Positions 1-9,569 are shown, counted from the first letter of the stretch. The stretch is 64,000 bases of DNA from Allobosea sp. (GCF_030695125.1 NZ_JAUYTP010000045.1:112223-176222); one strand, 5' to 3'. The notes: generated by a model not told the origin, from the letters alone. Program-made: numbers and translations.

Positions 1-888
1 CTCGACGCCCTGCCGCACCGAACTGGGCGCGGAGGGATAATCGACACCGACCTTGGCATAGGTGGCGCAGGCCTGGTCCCGGGCGCCGAGCCCGTTCAGC
101 GCGATGCCCAGCCGCAGCAGGCTGTCGGGCGCCTTGGCCGATTTCGGCGCATCGTTGCTGACCTTGAGGAACTGCTCGGCCGCCTCGCGGAAGCGCTTGC
201 GCTGGAGATAACTCTCGCCGAGCCAATAGGTCGCGTCGATGGCGAGGCGATCGCGCGGGTAGCTCTGCAGGAACTGGCGGAAGCCCATCTCGGCCTGCTC
301 GTACTCCTTGCGCAGGATCGCGGCATAGGCCAGCTCATACGCGTCCTTTGCCGTGGCCGGACCGCTCGCGGCGGCGACGCTGGGCCCGCGCGGGCCTGCC
401 GACGGCAACGCGCCCTGCGGCACCCCGCGTCCGACGCCCTGGAGGTCGAGAGGCCCCTGCCCGCCCGCACCCTCCGCCGCATCATCCTCGATGATGCCGC
501 CGATGCCACCATTGAGCGCGCGCGGCGCCCCGGCCGCCGCCTGCTGCGTGGCCGGATCGAAGGCGTCGCTGCGGCGCTGCGGCTGCGGCTGCTGGCGCGG
601 CGTCGCGGCCGGCGCGGCTGCGCCCGACGGACGGCCACCGCGCTCGTTCAGCCGGAACTCGACATCCTCCTGGAACTTGCGGAGCTGCTCGGTCAGGCGC
701 CGGTTCTCGAACTGCAACTGCTCGATCTGGCCCGAGAGCTGGCGAAGCTGGTTCTCCATCCGCGCGGTCCGCACCACGAGATCGGCGGCGTCCTGGGCCC
801 GCACGGGCAGGCTCACGGCCGACACCGCGACGCTGAGCGCGAGAACGGCCAGAAGCCTGCGAGCGGGACGAGCGGCGAGGAGCATCAT
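1..888 (-). CDS. cpoB: Cell division coordinator CpoB (YbgF), 3' end cut by window
   Basis: This periplasmic partner of the Tol-Pal system couples outer-membrane constriction to septal peptidoglycan synthesis. The frame opens with tandem ATGs (888 and 885) and an Ala/Leu-rich signal peptide ending near VRAQD. A coiled coil of about 50 residues follows (RMENQLRQLSGQIEQLQFEN), which is the YbgF trimerisation domain. Then come a Pro/Gln/Gly-rich linker and a TPR-like C-terminal part (AYELAYAAILRKEYEQAEM, then YWLGESYLQRKRFREAAEQF). About 296 codons are present and the gene runs off the left edge, so the last TPR is missing. It lies 128 bases downstream of pal on the same strand, behind a hairpin that could partly end the pal transcript. 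Family assignment is firm. Confidence 0.93.
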   Translation of the reverse strand, partial: MMLLAARPARRLLAVLALSVAVSAVSLPVRAQDAADLVVRTARMENQLRQLSGQIEQLQFENRRLTEQLRKFQEDVEFRLNERGGRPSGAAAPAATPRQQPQPQRRSDAFDPATQQAAAGAPRALNGGIGGIIEDDAAEGAGGQGPLDLQGVGRGVPQGALPSAGPRGPSVAAASGPATAKDAYELAYAAILRKEYEQAEMGFRQFLQSYPRDRLAIDATYWLGESYLQRKRFREAAEQFLKVSNDAPKSAKAPDSLLRLGIALNGLGARDQACATYAKVGVDYPSAPSSVRQGVE

Positions 889-950
889 GAACAACCGGAG
901 AGCTGCGACGGGATTGGCCTATAACACGCCATGACCACGGCCAAAATATG

Positions 951-991
951 AAAGGGCCGGCGGCCTTCCTCTCGGGAAGACGCCGGCCCCT
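951..991 (-). terminator. Rho-independent-like terminator after pal
   Basis: Read on the minus strand, a GC-rich arm GGGGCCGGCG is followed by a second paired segment (TCTTCC/GGAAG) and closes with CGCCGGCCC and a short TTT run. It sits 26 bases past the pal stop codon and before cpoB, so cpoB may be expressed partly from its own promoter. Confidence 0.55.
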
Positions 992-1016
992 GTCGGATCG
1001 GGAAAGCCTGGCGGCG

Positions 1017-1526
1017 TCAGACGCCGCCGCCGGCGCCGTCCAGCACCGTGACCGAGCGGCGGTTCTGCGACCAGCAGGAGATGTCGTTGCAGACCGCGAC
1101 CGGCCGCTCCTTGCCGTAGGAGACGATGCGCATGCGGTTGCCCTGGATGCCGCGCGAGGCGAGATAGTCGCGCACCGTCTGGGCCCGGCGCGCCGAGAGC
1201 GAGAAGTTGTATTCGCGGGTGCCGCGCTCGTCGGCATGGCCCTCGACGACGAAGGTGTAGCGCGGGAAACGCTGCAGCCAGGCCGACTGCTTGTCGAGCG
1301 TGGCGACCGCCGTCGGGGTCAGATCGGTCGAGTCGGTCTCGAAGAAGACGCGGTCGCCGACATTGACGACGAAGTCCTGTGCGCTGCCGGGCGTGGCGGC
1401 CCCGCCGGCGCCGAAGCCGTTGGCGTCGGCATTCTGGTTGTTGGCGCAGGCGCCGAGCGCCAGCGAAGCGGCGATGGCGGCGGCGAAGCGGACGGCGCGG
1501 CCGCCGGCGAAGAGAGTGGCGAACAT
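1017..1526 (-). CDS. pal: Peptidoglycan-associated lipoprotein Pal
   Basis: This outer-membrane lipoprotein binds meso-diaminopimelate in peptidoglycan and is the outer-membrane anchor of the Tol-Pal machine. The start at 1526 gives 169 residues and has GGAG upstream. A longer reading from 1601 has no signal-peptide logic. The signal peptide ends in the lipobox LGAC (residues about 25-28). An Asn/Gly-rich linker leads to an OmpA-like domain with GHADERGTREYN, LSARRAQTVRDYL and a final NRRSV motif. These include the Asp/Arg pair that binds peptidoglycan. A CNDISC cysteine pair is present. tolB lies about 2.2 kb upstream rather than adjacent, because an unrelated module intervenes. Confidence 0.96.
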   Translation of the reverse strand: MFATLFAGGRAVRFAAAIAASLALGACANNQNADANGFGAGGAATPGSAQDFVVNVGDRVFFETDSTDLTPTAVATLDKQSAWLQRFPRYTFVVEGHADERGTREYNFSLSARRAQTVRDYLASRGIQGNRMRIVSYGKERPVAVCNDISCWSQNRRSVTVLDGAGGGV

Positions 1527-1757
1527 GAGGAACTCCGGGACGTTCGTTGCCTGCGAGGCGCGTTTGACGGACGACGTTGAAGGGACAAGGCTGCGATGCA
1601 CGTAACGGCATCAATGAAGCGTCAACCTAAACGAGACCTTGCCAGATCAAGGCGAAGTGGCGGCATTGCGGCGTATGGTTAATCAAATGCGACCGGCCGC
1701 CGGTTTCGGCCGGATGTGGCGCATTTGCACCGGCATCGCCCCGCCATTTTTCGCGGC

Positions 1758-2012
1758 TCAATAGCCGCGCCTGGCGCCAGTGCAGTTCATGAACGCCATA
1801 TGCGCGCCCGTGCCGAGCCGTGGCGAGCGCCACTTCAGGCGGCCCGGACGATGCGGATCTTCCGAAACGCTGCCGCCATTGGTGACCGCACAGGTGCAGG
1901 CGCGGCTGTCCCTGGCCGTGCGGCCCTGCGGATGGACCCCTTGCGCCGCGGCCGCGGTCACAAGGCCAACTGTCCAGAGCGCGGCCAAAGCCGCAACGAG
2001 TCTCGTTCGCAT
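1758..2012 (-). CDS. Small secreted Cys-containing protein, unknown function
   Basis: An 84-residue frame begins with a credible Sec signal peptide (MRTRLVAALAALWTVGLVTA, cleavage near AAAQG). The mature part has a CTC motif and one more Cys near the C-terminus. A GGGGGG run lies about 8 bases upstream of the ATG, which makes a usable ribosome binding site. No known domain is recognised. It lies between ftrA and pal on the same strand. The signal peptide and binding site argue for a real gene, but the length and lack of a family keep confidence moderate. Confidence 0.55.
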   Translation of the reverse strand: MRTRLVAALAALWTVGLVTAAAAQGVHPQGRTARDSRACTCAVTNGGSVSEDPHRPGRLKWRSPRLGTGAHMAFMNCTGARRGY

Positions 2013-2185
2013 GGTGTCACCCCCCGATGAACCCTGCAGAGGTTACAGCAACGCCGGCGCGGGTCCATGGCATATATCGAAAAACGTGCAGTGCCGGCGC
2101 CTTGCTACGCTGCGTCGGCGTCATGATGGGTGTTCGCGCGGGCGCCGAGCGGTGACAAAGCAGCGAGCCGCCGGCGAGGAGCCTG

Positions 2186-3184
2186 TCACACGCTGGCGGG
2201 CGCACTGCCGGCGAAACGCGCCCGGTATTCGCGCGGGCTGATTCCGATGCGCCTGCGGAAATGATGACGCAGCGTGTCGGGCGAGCCGAGGCCGACAGCC
2301 AGCGCGATGCCGTCGATGCCGAGTTCGCCCGCGACCAGCAGATGTTTCGCCGCCTCGACGCGCTCGCCGGTCAGCCAGTCGCCCGGCGCCGAGCCGGTGG
2401 CGTCCCTGAAGCGGCGCAGGAAGGTGCGCAGGCTCATGCGGCACTCGAGGGCCATGTCCTCGACCGTCCAGGACAGGTGCAGCTGCGCGCGCAACCTGTC
2501 GAGCAGGGGCGCCACCTCGGCGTGGCGGTGCCGGGGCACGGGCCGCTCCAGGAACTGCGCCTGCCCGCCGGTGCGATGGGCGGGCATCACGAGGCGGCGC
2601 GCCACCGAATTGGCCGCCTCGACTCCGAAATCCCGCCTGACGATCTCGATCAGGAGATCGATGCCGGCGGCGCTCCCGGCCGAGGTGAAGATGCGCCCCT
2701 GCGCGCGGTAGAGCGAGGCATGGTCGACCTCGATCTCCGGATGCCCGGCGCGCAGGGCCTCGGCATAACGCCAATGCGTCGTCGCGACCCCGCCGTCCAG
2801 AAGACCCGTCGCCGCGAGCACGAAGGCGCCCGAGCAGATCGAGGCGAGCCGGGCGCCGCGGGCGTGGGCCTGCCGCAGGCGCTGGCACAGGGCTTCCGGC
2901 ACCGGCTCACTGGTGACCTTCCAGCCGGGCACGACGATGAGATCGGCCTCGTCGATCAGCTCCGGGCCGTGCTGCGGCGTCAGTACGAAACCGCCATGCG
3001 CCCGCAGCGGCCCGTCCTCGATCGCGCAGCTGGCGAAACGGTACCACCCCTCGCCCATCTCCGGGCGCGGGAGTCCGAAGATCTCCGCGACGATGCCGAA
3101 CTCGAAGGTGCAGAGTCCGTCATAGAGCAGCGCGACGACGAGAGGGCCGGTCGTGTTTGGCATGATATGCCCGTACTCTGTCAT
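2186..3184 (-). CDS. ftrA: GlxA/FtrA-type transcriptional regulator (DJ-1/PfpI + AraC HTH)
   Basis: A 332-residue regulator. The N-terminal half (about 15-190) is a DJ-1/PfpI class I amidotransferase-like ligand domain with the nucleophile-elbow region ASICSGAFVLAATGLLDG. The C-terminal 100 residues carry two AraC-type helix-turn-helix motifs (MSLRTFLRRFRDATG and GLGSPDTLRHHFRRRIG). An internal ATG at 3163 is an alternative start. It is divergent from a rhodanese gene across a gap of only about 60 bases, so it probably controls that gene and itself. FtrA-rhodanese pairs recur in proteobacteria. The inducer is unknown. Confidence 0.88.
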   Translation of the reverse strand: MTEYGHIMPNTTGPLVVALLYDGLCTFEFGIVAEIFGLPRPEMGEGWYRFASCAIEDGPLRAHGGFVLTPQHGPELIDEADLIVVPGWKVTSEPVPEALCQRLRQAHARGARLASICSGAFVLAATGLLDGGVATTHWRYAEALRAGHPEIEVDHASLYRAQGRIFTSAGSAAGIDLLIEIVRRDFGVEAANSVARRLVMPAHRTGGQAQFLERPVPRHRHAEVAPLLDRLRAQLHLSWTVEDMALECRMSLRTFLRRFRDATGSAPGDWLTGERVEAAKHLLVAGELGIDGIALAVGLGSPDTLRHHFRRRIGISPREYRARFAGSAPASV

Positions 3185-3246
3185 TCACGCCAATTGCAAG
3201 CGGGCCGCGCGGTTTGCGAGATGAGCGGGTCGAACAGGAGCCCGCC

Positions 3247-3678
3247 ATGACCACTGCCATGACTACTGCCGCGACCACCACGGCCGTGACTGCCGTCCCC
3301 GCCGCCCCCAGCGATCTCGCCCGCGCGCATTTCGCCGCCGAATTCACCTTCGAGACCGATTGCTGGGATGTTCACGACGCGCTGTCGAAGCAGCCCGACT
3401 TCGTGCTGCTGGACGTCCGTAGTCCCGCGCTCTTCGCCCGCGGCCATGTGGCCGGCGCGATCAACCTGCCGGTGGGCAAGATCGTGCGCTCGAAGCTCGA
3501 GGACTGGGCGCAGGACACGGTCTTCGTGACCTATTGTGCCGGTCCGCACTGCAACGGCGCCGCCAAGGCCGCCTTGCGGCTGGCGGAGCTGGGGCGTCCC
3601 GTCAAGATCATGGCCGGCGGCATCACCGGCTGGATCGACGAGGGCTTCGCCGTGGTGTCCGGCGCAGCGGCGGACTGA
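3247..3678 (+). CDS. Single-domain rhodanese-like sulfurtransferase
   Basis: A 143-residue protein with one rhodanese domain: the start motif FVLLDVRSPALFARGHVAGA and the catalytic Cys in the loop TYCAGPHCNGA. A second Cys in the same loop suggests redox or persulfide chemistry rather than simple thiosulfate:cyanide transfer. The ATG at 3247 was chosen because CAGGAG lies just upstream; the in-frame ATG at 3214 has no such site. No signal peptide is seen; the first 20 residues are Thr/Ala-rich. It is probably controlled by the divergent FtrA. The physiological sulfur donor cannot be read from the sequence. Confidence 0.88.
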   Translation: MTTAMTTAATTTAVTAVPAAPSDLARAHFAAEFTFETDCWDVHDALSKQPDFVLLDVRSPALFARGHVAGAINLPVGKIVRSKLEDWAQDTVFVTYCAGPHCNGAAKAALRLAELGRPVKIMAGGITGWIDEGFAVVSGAAAD

Positions 3679-3688
3679 GCCTCGTCGC

Positions 3689-3713
3689 GTCACCGCCCCC
3701 GGCGGGCGGTGAC
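3689..3713. terminator. Bidirectional hairpin between rhodanese and tolB ends
   Basis: A perfect inverted repeat, GTCACCGCCC, loop CCGGC, GGGCGGTGAC, sits between the converging ends of the rhodanese gene and tolB. It has no U-tract, so its strength as a terminator is uncertain. Confidence 0.45.
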
Positions 3714-3729
3714 GATTGGGCTTCGCGCC

Positions 3730-5097
3730 TCAGCGCGCCGCGGTCAGGAGTGGCGACCAGGTCGGGTCGGAGGCGAAGGCGGGCGTCGGCACCGGCACTT
3801 CGACGCGGCCGGTGATGTCGACCATGTAGAGCTTGCCGCCGGACTGCCCGCCCGGATCGCGGAAGAACATGATGTACTGGCCGTTGGGCGCCCAGTTGGG
3901 CGCCTCGTTGTGGAAGCCCTCGGTCAGCAGCCGCTCGCCCGAGCCGTCGGAGCGCATCACGCCGATGGCGAAGCCGCCGCCGGTGCGCTTGGTGAAGGCG
4001 ATCAGGTCGCCGCGCGGCGACCAGGAGGGCTGCGAATAGGAGCCCTGGCCGAAGGACAGGCGCTTGCCCTCCCCGCCGCCGGCGCCCATCAGATAGAGCT
4101 GCTGCGAGCCGCCGCGGTCGCTCTCGAAGACGATCTGCGTGCCATCGGGCGAATAGGATGGCGAGGTGTCGATCGCCCCGGTCGAGGTCAGCCGCATCGT
4201 CGTGCGCGAGCCGATGTCGATGGCGTAGAGATTGGCGTTGCCGCCCTGCTGCAGGCTGAGCGCGATCCGCGCGCCGTTGGGCGCAAAGCGCGGGCTCGAG
4301 GTCATGTCGGGGAAGTTGCCGACGATCTGGCGCTGTCCGGTCTCGATGTTGAGCACATGCACGCGCGGCTGCTCGCCGAGCCGCTGCGACATGTAGGTCA
4401 CCTCCTGCGACACCGGCGAATAGCGCGGCGTCACCACCGAGACCGAGCCGTCTGTGAGATAGCGCACATTGGCGCCGTCCTGATCCATGATGGCGAGCCG
4501 CTTGCGGCGGTTCTCCTTCGGGCCGGACTCGTCGACGAAGACGACGCGGGTGTCGAAGAAGCCGCCGACGCCGGTGATCTTGGTGAAGATCGCATCCGAG
4601 ATGATGTGGCCGACACGCCGGGCGTTGTTGGGGTCGGTGAAATACTGCTGGCCGTCGGTCTGTGTGCCCGTGGTCACGTCCCAGAGCCGGAACTCGGCCT
4701 TGATCCGGCCCGAGCCGTCGCGCGAGACGCGCCCCGTCACCAGCGCCTGGACGCCCGCGGCCTTCCAGGAGGTGAACTCGGGGGCCGCATCGAAGGGCGG
4801 ATTCTTGTCAGGGTGGCGCGCCTTGTCGATCGGCGCGAAATAGCCGCATCGCTTGAGGTTGTTGGCGACGACGCCGGAAACCAGCACGCCCCCCTCCCCG
4901 GCGAAATCGGCGATCGCGATCGGCAGCGGCTGGAACGAGCCGCCGCGCAGATCGATGACGAGTTCGGCCCGGGCCGCCGCAGGCCTGAAAGCCACCGCAG
5001 CGGGCACGAGCAACGAGGCGCCGGCGAGCGCCAGCAAGCGGCGGCGCGAAGGCGCGGCCGGCAGGAGCGGAAGAGGATTGCGGTCGATCAGGGTCAC
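3730..5097 (-). CDS. tolB: Tol-Pal system beta-propeller protein TolB
   Basis: A periplasmic protein that links TolA and Pal. It has 455 residues, normal for the family. An N-terminal domain (about 45-180) is followed by a six-bladed propeller whose blades repeat motifs such as [29 protein letters not shown] and [10 protein letters not shown]. The leader is unusual: a cytoplasmic stretch, then [16 protein letters not shown], which looks like a twin-arginine signal. It overlaps the end of tolA by four bases, so the two are translationally coupled. Unlike the standard order, pal is not next: rhodanese, ftrA and a small gene intervene. Confidence 0.96.
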   Translation of the reverse strand: MTLIDRNPLPLLPAAPSRRRLLALAGASLLVPAAVAFRPAAARAELVIDLRGGSFQPLPIAIADFAGEGGVLVSGVVANNLKRCGYFAPIDKARHPDKNPPFDAAPEFTSWKAAGVQALVTGRVSRDGSGRIKAEFRLWDVTTGTQTDGQQYFTDPNNARRVGHIISDAIFTKITGVGGFFDTRVVFVDESGPKENRRKRLAIMDQDGANVRYLTDGSVSVVTPRYSPVSQEVTYMSQRLGEQPRVHVLNIETGQRQIVGNFPDMTSSPRFAPNGARIALSLQQGGNANLYAIDIGSRTTMRLTSTGAIDTSPSYSPDGTQIVFESDRGGSQQLYLMGAGGGEGKRLSFGQGSYSQPSWSPRGDLIAFTKRTGGGFAIGVMRSDGSGERLLTEGFHNEAPNWAPNGQYIMFFRDPGGQSGGKLYMVDITGRVEVPVPTPAFASDPTWSPLLTAAR

Positions 5098-6287
5098 AGC
5101 ACGTCCCTTGCGTCGAAATTGACGACGACATCGCGCCAGTCGTCGTAATAGGCGGTGAATTGAGCCGGGATGCGCAAAGGCGCGCAGCGGCGGGTGGCCG
5201 TCAGGGCCGAGTTGGCCGCGACGGCGAAAAGCGGGTCAGACGAAGCGTTCACGACGCCGGGCTGCCCGATCAGCGAACCATCCGTGTTCAGCTTCATGCG
5301 CACCTGCGGCACCACCGCGACGCGCGCATTGGCGAGCGCGATCGGGACGTTCCAGCATTTCATCAGCTGGTCCTGGATGATGCCGACCAGCTGGCCGCGC
5401 AGCGACGGGCTGAGCTTTTGCGACGAGCCCCGCTCCGTCCCCAGCGAGGCGGTGCGGTTGACCTGCGGCGCGGCGGACCCGGTGGACTGGGCCTGCTCCT
5501 TCGACTGCAGCAGCCGGGCGATGTCGCTGGGATTGAAGTTCTTGGCGATCTCGGCCTCGCGTTTCGCCTTGGCTTCGGCCTCCTGCTTCGCCTTGGCGGC
5601 GGCGGCGACCTTGGCCTTGGCCTCGGCCTCGGCCTTCGCCTTGGCGGCGAGTTCAGCCTTCTCCCGGGCGGCCTCGGCCGCTTCGGCCTTGGCCTGGGCT
5701 TCCGCCTTGGCCTTGGCCGCGGCTTCGGCGCGGGCGTTGGCATCCGCCTCGGCCTTCGCCTTCGCGGCGGCCCGGGCAGCCTCCTCGGCCTGCTTCGCGC
5801 GGGAGGCGAGTTCGGCCTGCTCGGCGAGCTTGGCCTGTTCCTCGCGCTTCTGCTCGGCGATCTCGGCCGCGCTGGGGCCGGCCTTCTCGGGCGCCTTGAC
5901 CGGCTCGGGCGGCTTCTGCTCGGGCTTCGGCAGGTTTGCGGCGCGCGACGGCGGCAGCGGCGCCGAGGCATTGTCGTCGGCGGTCTTGAGTTCGGCCGGG
6001 CGGCTGGGCGGGGCGGGCGCGTCCTGCTTGGCCTCGCCCGCCTCCTTGCGCTCGACGATCTCGGCCTTGCGCTCGGCGCGCTGCAGAGGCTGCTCCTGCA
6101 CCTTCTCGGCCTTGCGCTCGCCGCGCGTAATCTGGTTCAGCTCGCTGGCGTCGATCATCTCGACGGCGATCGCCTCCTGATTGTCCGGCAGCGGCACGGG
6201 CGACGAGAACGCCAGCAGCCCCGCGACGAGAAACGTCGCGTGGCCGAGCGCCGACACCACCATGCCCGGTTCGGAGGAAAGCTTCAC
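5094..6287 (-). CDS. tolA: Cell envelope protein TolA
   Basis: An inner-membrane protein spanning the periplasm that transmits force from TolQR to Pal/TolB. It has 397 residues: one N-terminal membrane helix ([20 protein letters not shown]) and a long Ala/Lys/Glu-rich helical domain (about 130-260) of [13 protein letters not shown] repeats. The globular TonB/TolA C-terminal domain has LKLNTDG-like and [10 protein letters not shown] segments. The repetitive domain makes long spurious open frames on the other strand. It is co-transcribed with tolQ, tolR and tolB. Confidence 0.93.
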   Translation of the reverse strand: MKLSSEPGMVVSALGHATFLVAGLLAFSSPVPLPDNQEAIAVEMIDASELNQITRGERKAEKVQEQPLQRAERKAEIVERKEAGEAKQDAPAPPSRPAELKTADDNASAPLPPSRAANLPKPEQKPPEPVKAPEKAGPSAAEIAEQKREEQAKLAEQAELASRAKQAEEAARAAAKAKAEADANARAEAAAKAKAEAQAKAEAAEAAREKAELAAKAKAEAEAKAKVAAAAKAKQEAEAKAKREAEIAKNFNPSDIARLLQSKEQAQSTGSAAPQVNRTASLGTERGSSQKLSPSLRGQLVGIIQDQLMKCWNVPIALANARVAVVPQVRMKLNTDGSLIGQPGVVNASSDPLFAVAANSALTATRRCAPLRIPAQFTAYYDDWRDVVVNFDARDVL

Positions 6288-6315
6288 AGCGCGCGGATCC
6301 TCGCTCTCATCATGC

Positions 6316-6762
6316 TCAGCGCGACGGCTCGGTGACGAGCGCGACCCGCTTGAACCCCGCCGAGGTGATCGTCGACATCACCGAGGCGACCCGGCCGTAA
6401 TCGACCATGCGATCGCCCCGCACATAGATGCGCTCGTCGAAGCCCTGCTTCGCCAGGCCCTGCAACTTTGCGACCAGATCAGGCTCCAGCGTCGGCTGGT
6501 CCTGCAGGAAGATCTGGCCCTTGCCGTCGATGGCGATGGTGATCGGCTTCTGGTCGACATTGATCGGCTTGGCGCCGGTCTGCGGCAGGTCGAGCGGCAC
6601 GCCGGTCGCGATCAGCGGCGCCGCGACCATGAAGATGATCAGCAGCACCAGCATCACGTCGATGAACGGCGTCATGTTGATTTCGGCGATGGCCGCGTGA
6701 CGCCGGTTTCGCCGGCCGCGCCGACCGCCGGACTTCGCCCCGGATGCTGCGGACATGCCCAT
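6316..6762 (-). CDS. tolR: Tol-Pal system protein TolR
   Basis: This inner-membrane subunit forms the proton channel with TolQ. It has 148 residues: a basic N-terminus, one membrane helix preceded by INMTPFIDVMLVLLIIF with the conserved proton-carrying Asp, and an ExbD-type periplasmic domain ending in ITSAGFKRVALVTEP. It begins 11 bases after the tolQ stop, so they form one operon. ExbD is the alternative family member, but the tolA-tolB neighbours settle the call. Confidence 0.96.
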   Translation of the reverse strand: MGMSAASGAKSGGRRGRRNRRHAAIAEINMTPFIDVMLVLLIIFMVAAPLIATGVPLDLPQTGAKPINVDQKPITIAIDGKGQIFLQDQPTLEPDLVAKLQGLAKQGFDERIYVRGDRMVDYGRVASVMSTITSAGFKRVALVTEPSR

Positions 6763-6773
6763 CGCTCAGCCCC

Positions 6774-7493
<720 letters not shown>

Positions 7494-7808
7494 CCTTTTG
7501 CCAGGCGGCCCGCGCCGGTCTCCCGGCCACGCCCCGCCACACGCCCCGCAGGTGACCCCGCGACGCCGCCCGATCCGCGATCCGGGGAAATGCCGTGGCC
7601 CTCAATCGCCTTTGAATCCGGCGAAAGATGGGCGCAAAACAGGGTTTCCTGCGAAACGCATGCGCGCGATCGAGTTAAGCCTCCGGCAAGGTTAATGCCG
7701 GGTATACGCGCGCGCCTGAGGCGAGCCTTGCCTGCAACGGACGGGGCGCCCCGCCCGTCGTGAAGGGCCGGGATTGCCTTCCTCCCATCACGCAACTATA
7801 AAAGTTAC
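7494..7808. other. Divergent intergenic region tolQ / Rrf2 gene
   Basis: 315 bases with no credible gene. It must hold the tolQRAB promoter and the Rrf2-gene promoter. The sequence near 7670-7700 contains GTTAAG and GTTAATG, but no clear -35/-10 pair was found. Confidence 0.5.
7792..7808. promoter_or_regulatory. Candidate Rrf2 operator abutting the start codon
   Basis: The inverted repeat GCAACT-ATAAA-AGTTAC (inner arms AACT/AGTT perfect) ends one base before the ATG of the Rrf2 regulator gene. Its position and AT-rich core in a GC-rich region suggest autoregulation. Confidence 0.4.
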
Positions 7809-8261
7809 ATGAAAAGCGACAGCCGCCTGTCGGGCGTCCTCCATGTCCTTCTGCATATGGCGCAATCGTCCGGTCCGGTCACATCCGAGACGCTGGCTCG
7901 CGCCATGCGGACCAACCCGGTCGTCGTCCGACGGGTCATGGCCGGCCTGCGCGAGCGCGGCTACGTCCGCTCCGGGAAGGGGCATGGCGGCGGCTGGACC
8001 CTTGCGCGGGATCTCGCCGAGATCAGCCTGAGAGACGTGCATGAAGCGCTCGGCGATCCGACCCTGCTCGCGATCGGCCACCGGAGCGACGAGCCCGGTT
8101 GTCTGGTCGAGCAGGCGGTCAATGCTGCACTTGCCGACAGCTTCCGCGAGGCAGAGGCGTTTCTGCTCGCGCGTCTCGGCGCGATCACGCTGCAGATGCT
8201 GAGCGCCGATTTCCATGCGCGCCTTGCGCGGCGAACCAGCCCAGAAAGCTCATGCCCATGA
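7809..8261 (+). CDS. Rrf2-family transcriptional regulator
   Basis: A 150-residue winged-helix regulator. The HTH is near residues 20-60 ([20 protein letters not shown]) and the wing carries [14 protein letters not shown], a typical Rrf2 signature. Only one Cys (PGCLVEQ) is present where iron-sulfur members such as IscR or NsrR have three, so this is probably a cluster-free member. It overlaps the following methyltransferase gene, forming a two-gene operon, and an inverted repeat abuts its start codon. The effector is unknown. Confidence 0.88.
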   Translation: MKSDSRLSGVLHVLLHMAQSSGPVTSETLARAMRTNPVVVRRVMAGLRERGYVRSGKGHGGGWTLARDLAEISLRDVHEALGDPTLLAIGHRSDEPGCLVEQAVNAALADSFREAEAFLLARLGAITLQMLSADFHARLARRTSPESSCP

Positions 8262-8965
8262 CGACCGGACCGACGCAGGGCGCTCGCCCTGTCCTCGACA
8301 GTTTCCAGAACCATGACGCCATCGCCGGCTATGCTGAGGGTCCGCCCCGGTTCGTCCCGGGTTTCGAGGCGCTGCACAGCATGACGGCCATCCTGCTCGC
8401 GGAGAATGCTCCGGCCACGGCACGCGTTCTGGTGCTGGGGGCCGGCGGCGGGCTCGAACTGGAGGCCCTCGCGCTCGCCCATCCGAACTGGAGCTTCGTC
8501 GGCGTCGATCCGGCGCAGCCGATGCTCGATATGGCGAGCCGCAGGCTGGGGCCGCTGATGGAGCGCGTCGAACTGGTTCACGGTTACATCGATGATGCGC
8601 CGCCCGGTCCGTTCGATGCGGCGGCCTGCCTGCTGACGCTGCATTTCCTCGGCGCGCGAGAGCGCCTTCGCACCGTGCAGGCCATCCATGCCCGGCTGAA
8701 ACCGCGCGCGCCGTTTGTGGCCGCGCACCTCAGTTTCCCGCAGGCCCCGTCGTCGCGAGCGAACTGGCTCGCGCGATACGCCGCCTATGCCGTCGCATCG
8801 GGCGCCGATCCGCATCTCGCGGCCCGTGCGCAGGACGCGGTCGCGACACATCTCGACACGCTCGAGCCGAGTGAGGACGAACGCATTTTGTGCGACGCCG
8901 GATTTTCCGAGGTGGCGACCTTTTACGCCGCTTTCACCTGGCGCGGTTGGATCGCCCGTGCTTGA
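8252..8965 (+). CDS. Class I SAM-dependent methyltransferase
   Basis: About 237 residues with a Rossmann SAM-binding fold: motif [17 protein letters not shown], motif [16 protein letters not shown], and a motif-IV-like region [14 protein letters not shown]. It resembles small-molecule methyltransferases of the UbiE/Trm-like class. Two ATGs (8252, 8258) overlap the end of the Rrf2 gene; the second forms an ATGA overlap, indicating translational coupling. The substrate cannot be inferred. Pairing with an Rrf2 regulator suggests inducible detoxification or modification of a small molecule. Confidence 0.85.
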   Translation: MPMTTGPTQGARPVLDSFQNHDAIAGYAEGPPRFVPGFEALHSMTAILLAENAPATARVLVLGAGGGLELEALALAHPNWSFVGVDPAQPMLDMASRRLGPLMERVELVHGYIDDAPPGPFDAAACLLTLHFLGARERLRTVQAIHARLKPRAPFVAAHLSFPQAPSSRANWLARYAAYAVASGADPHLAARAQDAVATHLDTLEPSEDERILCDAGFSEVATFYAAFTWRGWIARA

Positions 8966-9008
8966 GGGAAACTGCGGCTGAAAGGAAGCGCGCGCTTCCG
9001 CATGTGCG

Positions 9009-9040
9009 AAAACGCCCGCCCCGGTTTCCCGGGACGGGCG
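9009..9040 (-). terminator. Rho-independent terminator after DUF2852 gene
   Basis: On the minus strand a 12-bp stem with one mismatch (CGCCCG-TCCCGG / CCGGGG-CGGGCG, loop GAAA) is followed by TTTT, 34 bases downstream of the DUF2852 stop codon. Confidence 0.7.
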
Positions 9041-9074
9041 CTTGGTTCAGGCTGGCGTGTCGATCCGGCAGAGT

Positions 9075-9524
9075 TCAGCCGGCGCTGGCCTGCGGCTCGG
9101 CGCCGTTGCCGTTGCCGCGCCGGTCGGCCATGAACTGGTCGAACTCGGCCTTGTCGCGCGCCATCCGCAGACGGCCCAGAAAGTCCTGGAACTCCTTCTG
9201 CTCGTCCTCGAGACGGCGCAGCGTCTCCTGACGATACTCGTCGAAGGCGTGGTTGCCGCTCGACGGGCCGCGGCTCCAGCCGCCGCCGAAGCCGCCCTGG
9301 CCCGCGCCGCCCATGCGCTCCTTGAGGCGCTCCATCTTGCTTTGAAGACGGTTCATCCGATGTTCGTAGCGGTTGGCACCGCCCATTCCGCAACCCATGC
9401 GTCCACTCCAGAACAGAAAGGCCAGAGTCGCCAGACCCAGCGGCCAGAACACGACGAAGCCGAGAACCGCGAAGGCGATCCAGGCTCCCTTCCCATATTC
9501 ATCGAGCTTCTCGACGATCGGCAT
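9075..9524 (-). CDS. DUF2852 family membrane protein
   Basis: A 149-residue protein with one N-terminal membrane helix (WIAFAVLGFVVFWPLGLATL) and a short Gly/Cys stretch. A charged coiled coil follows (RMNRLQSKMERLKERM, then EYRQETLRRLEDEQKEFQDF). This layout matches DUF2852 proteins of alphaproteobacteria, whose role is unknown. It has its own terminator, and a perfect AT-rich palindrome lies about 30 bases upstream of its start, so it is probably regulated as a single gene. Confidence 0.85.
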   Translation of the reverse strand: MPIVEKLDEYGKGAWIAFAVLGFVVFWPLGLATLAFLFWSGRMGCGMGGANRYEHRMNRLQSKMERLKERMGGAGQGGFGGGWSRGPSSGNHAFDEYRQETLRRLEDEQKEFQDFLGRLRMARDKAEFDQFMADRRGNGNGAEPQASAG

Positions 9525-9550
9525 TGGTCCCTCACCATGACAGAGCGTGA

Positions 9551-9569
9551 ATGTAAATCACATTTACAT
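9551..9569. promoter_or_regulatory. Perfect 8-3-8 palindrome, candidate operator
   Basis: ATGTAAATCACATTTACAT is a perfect palindrome with a 3-base spacer. It stands out by its AT content and lies 27 bases upstream of the DUF2852 start, in its likely promoter. A TetR-family gene 320 bases away is a candidate binder. Confidence 0.55.

Noticed and set aside
5160..6335. Gly/Leu/Arg-rich 391-residue plus-strand frame
   Set aside because: Shadow of the repetitive TolA helical domain.
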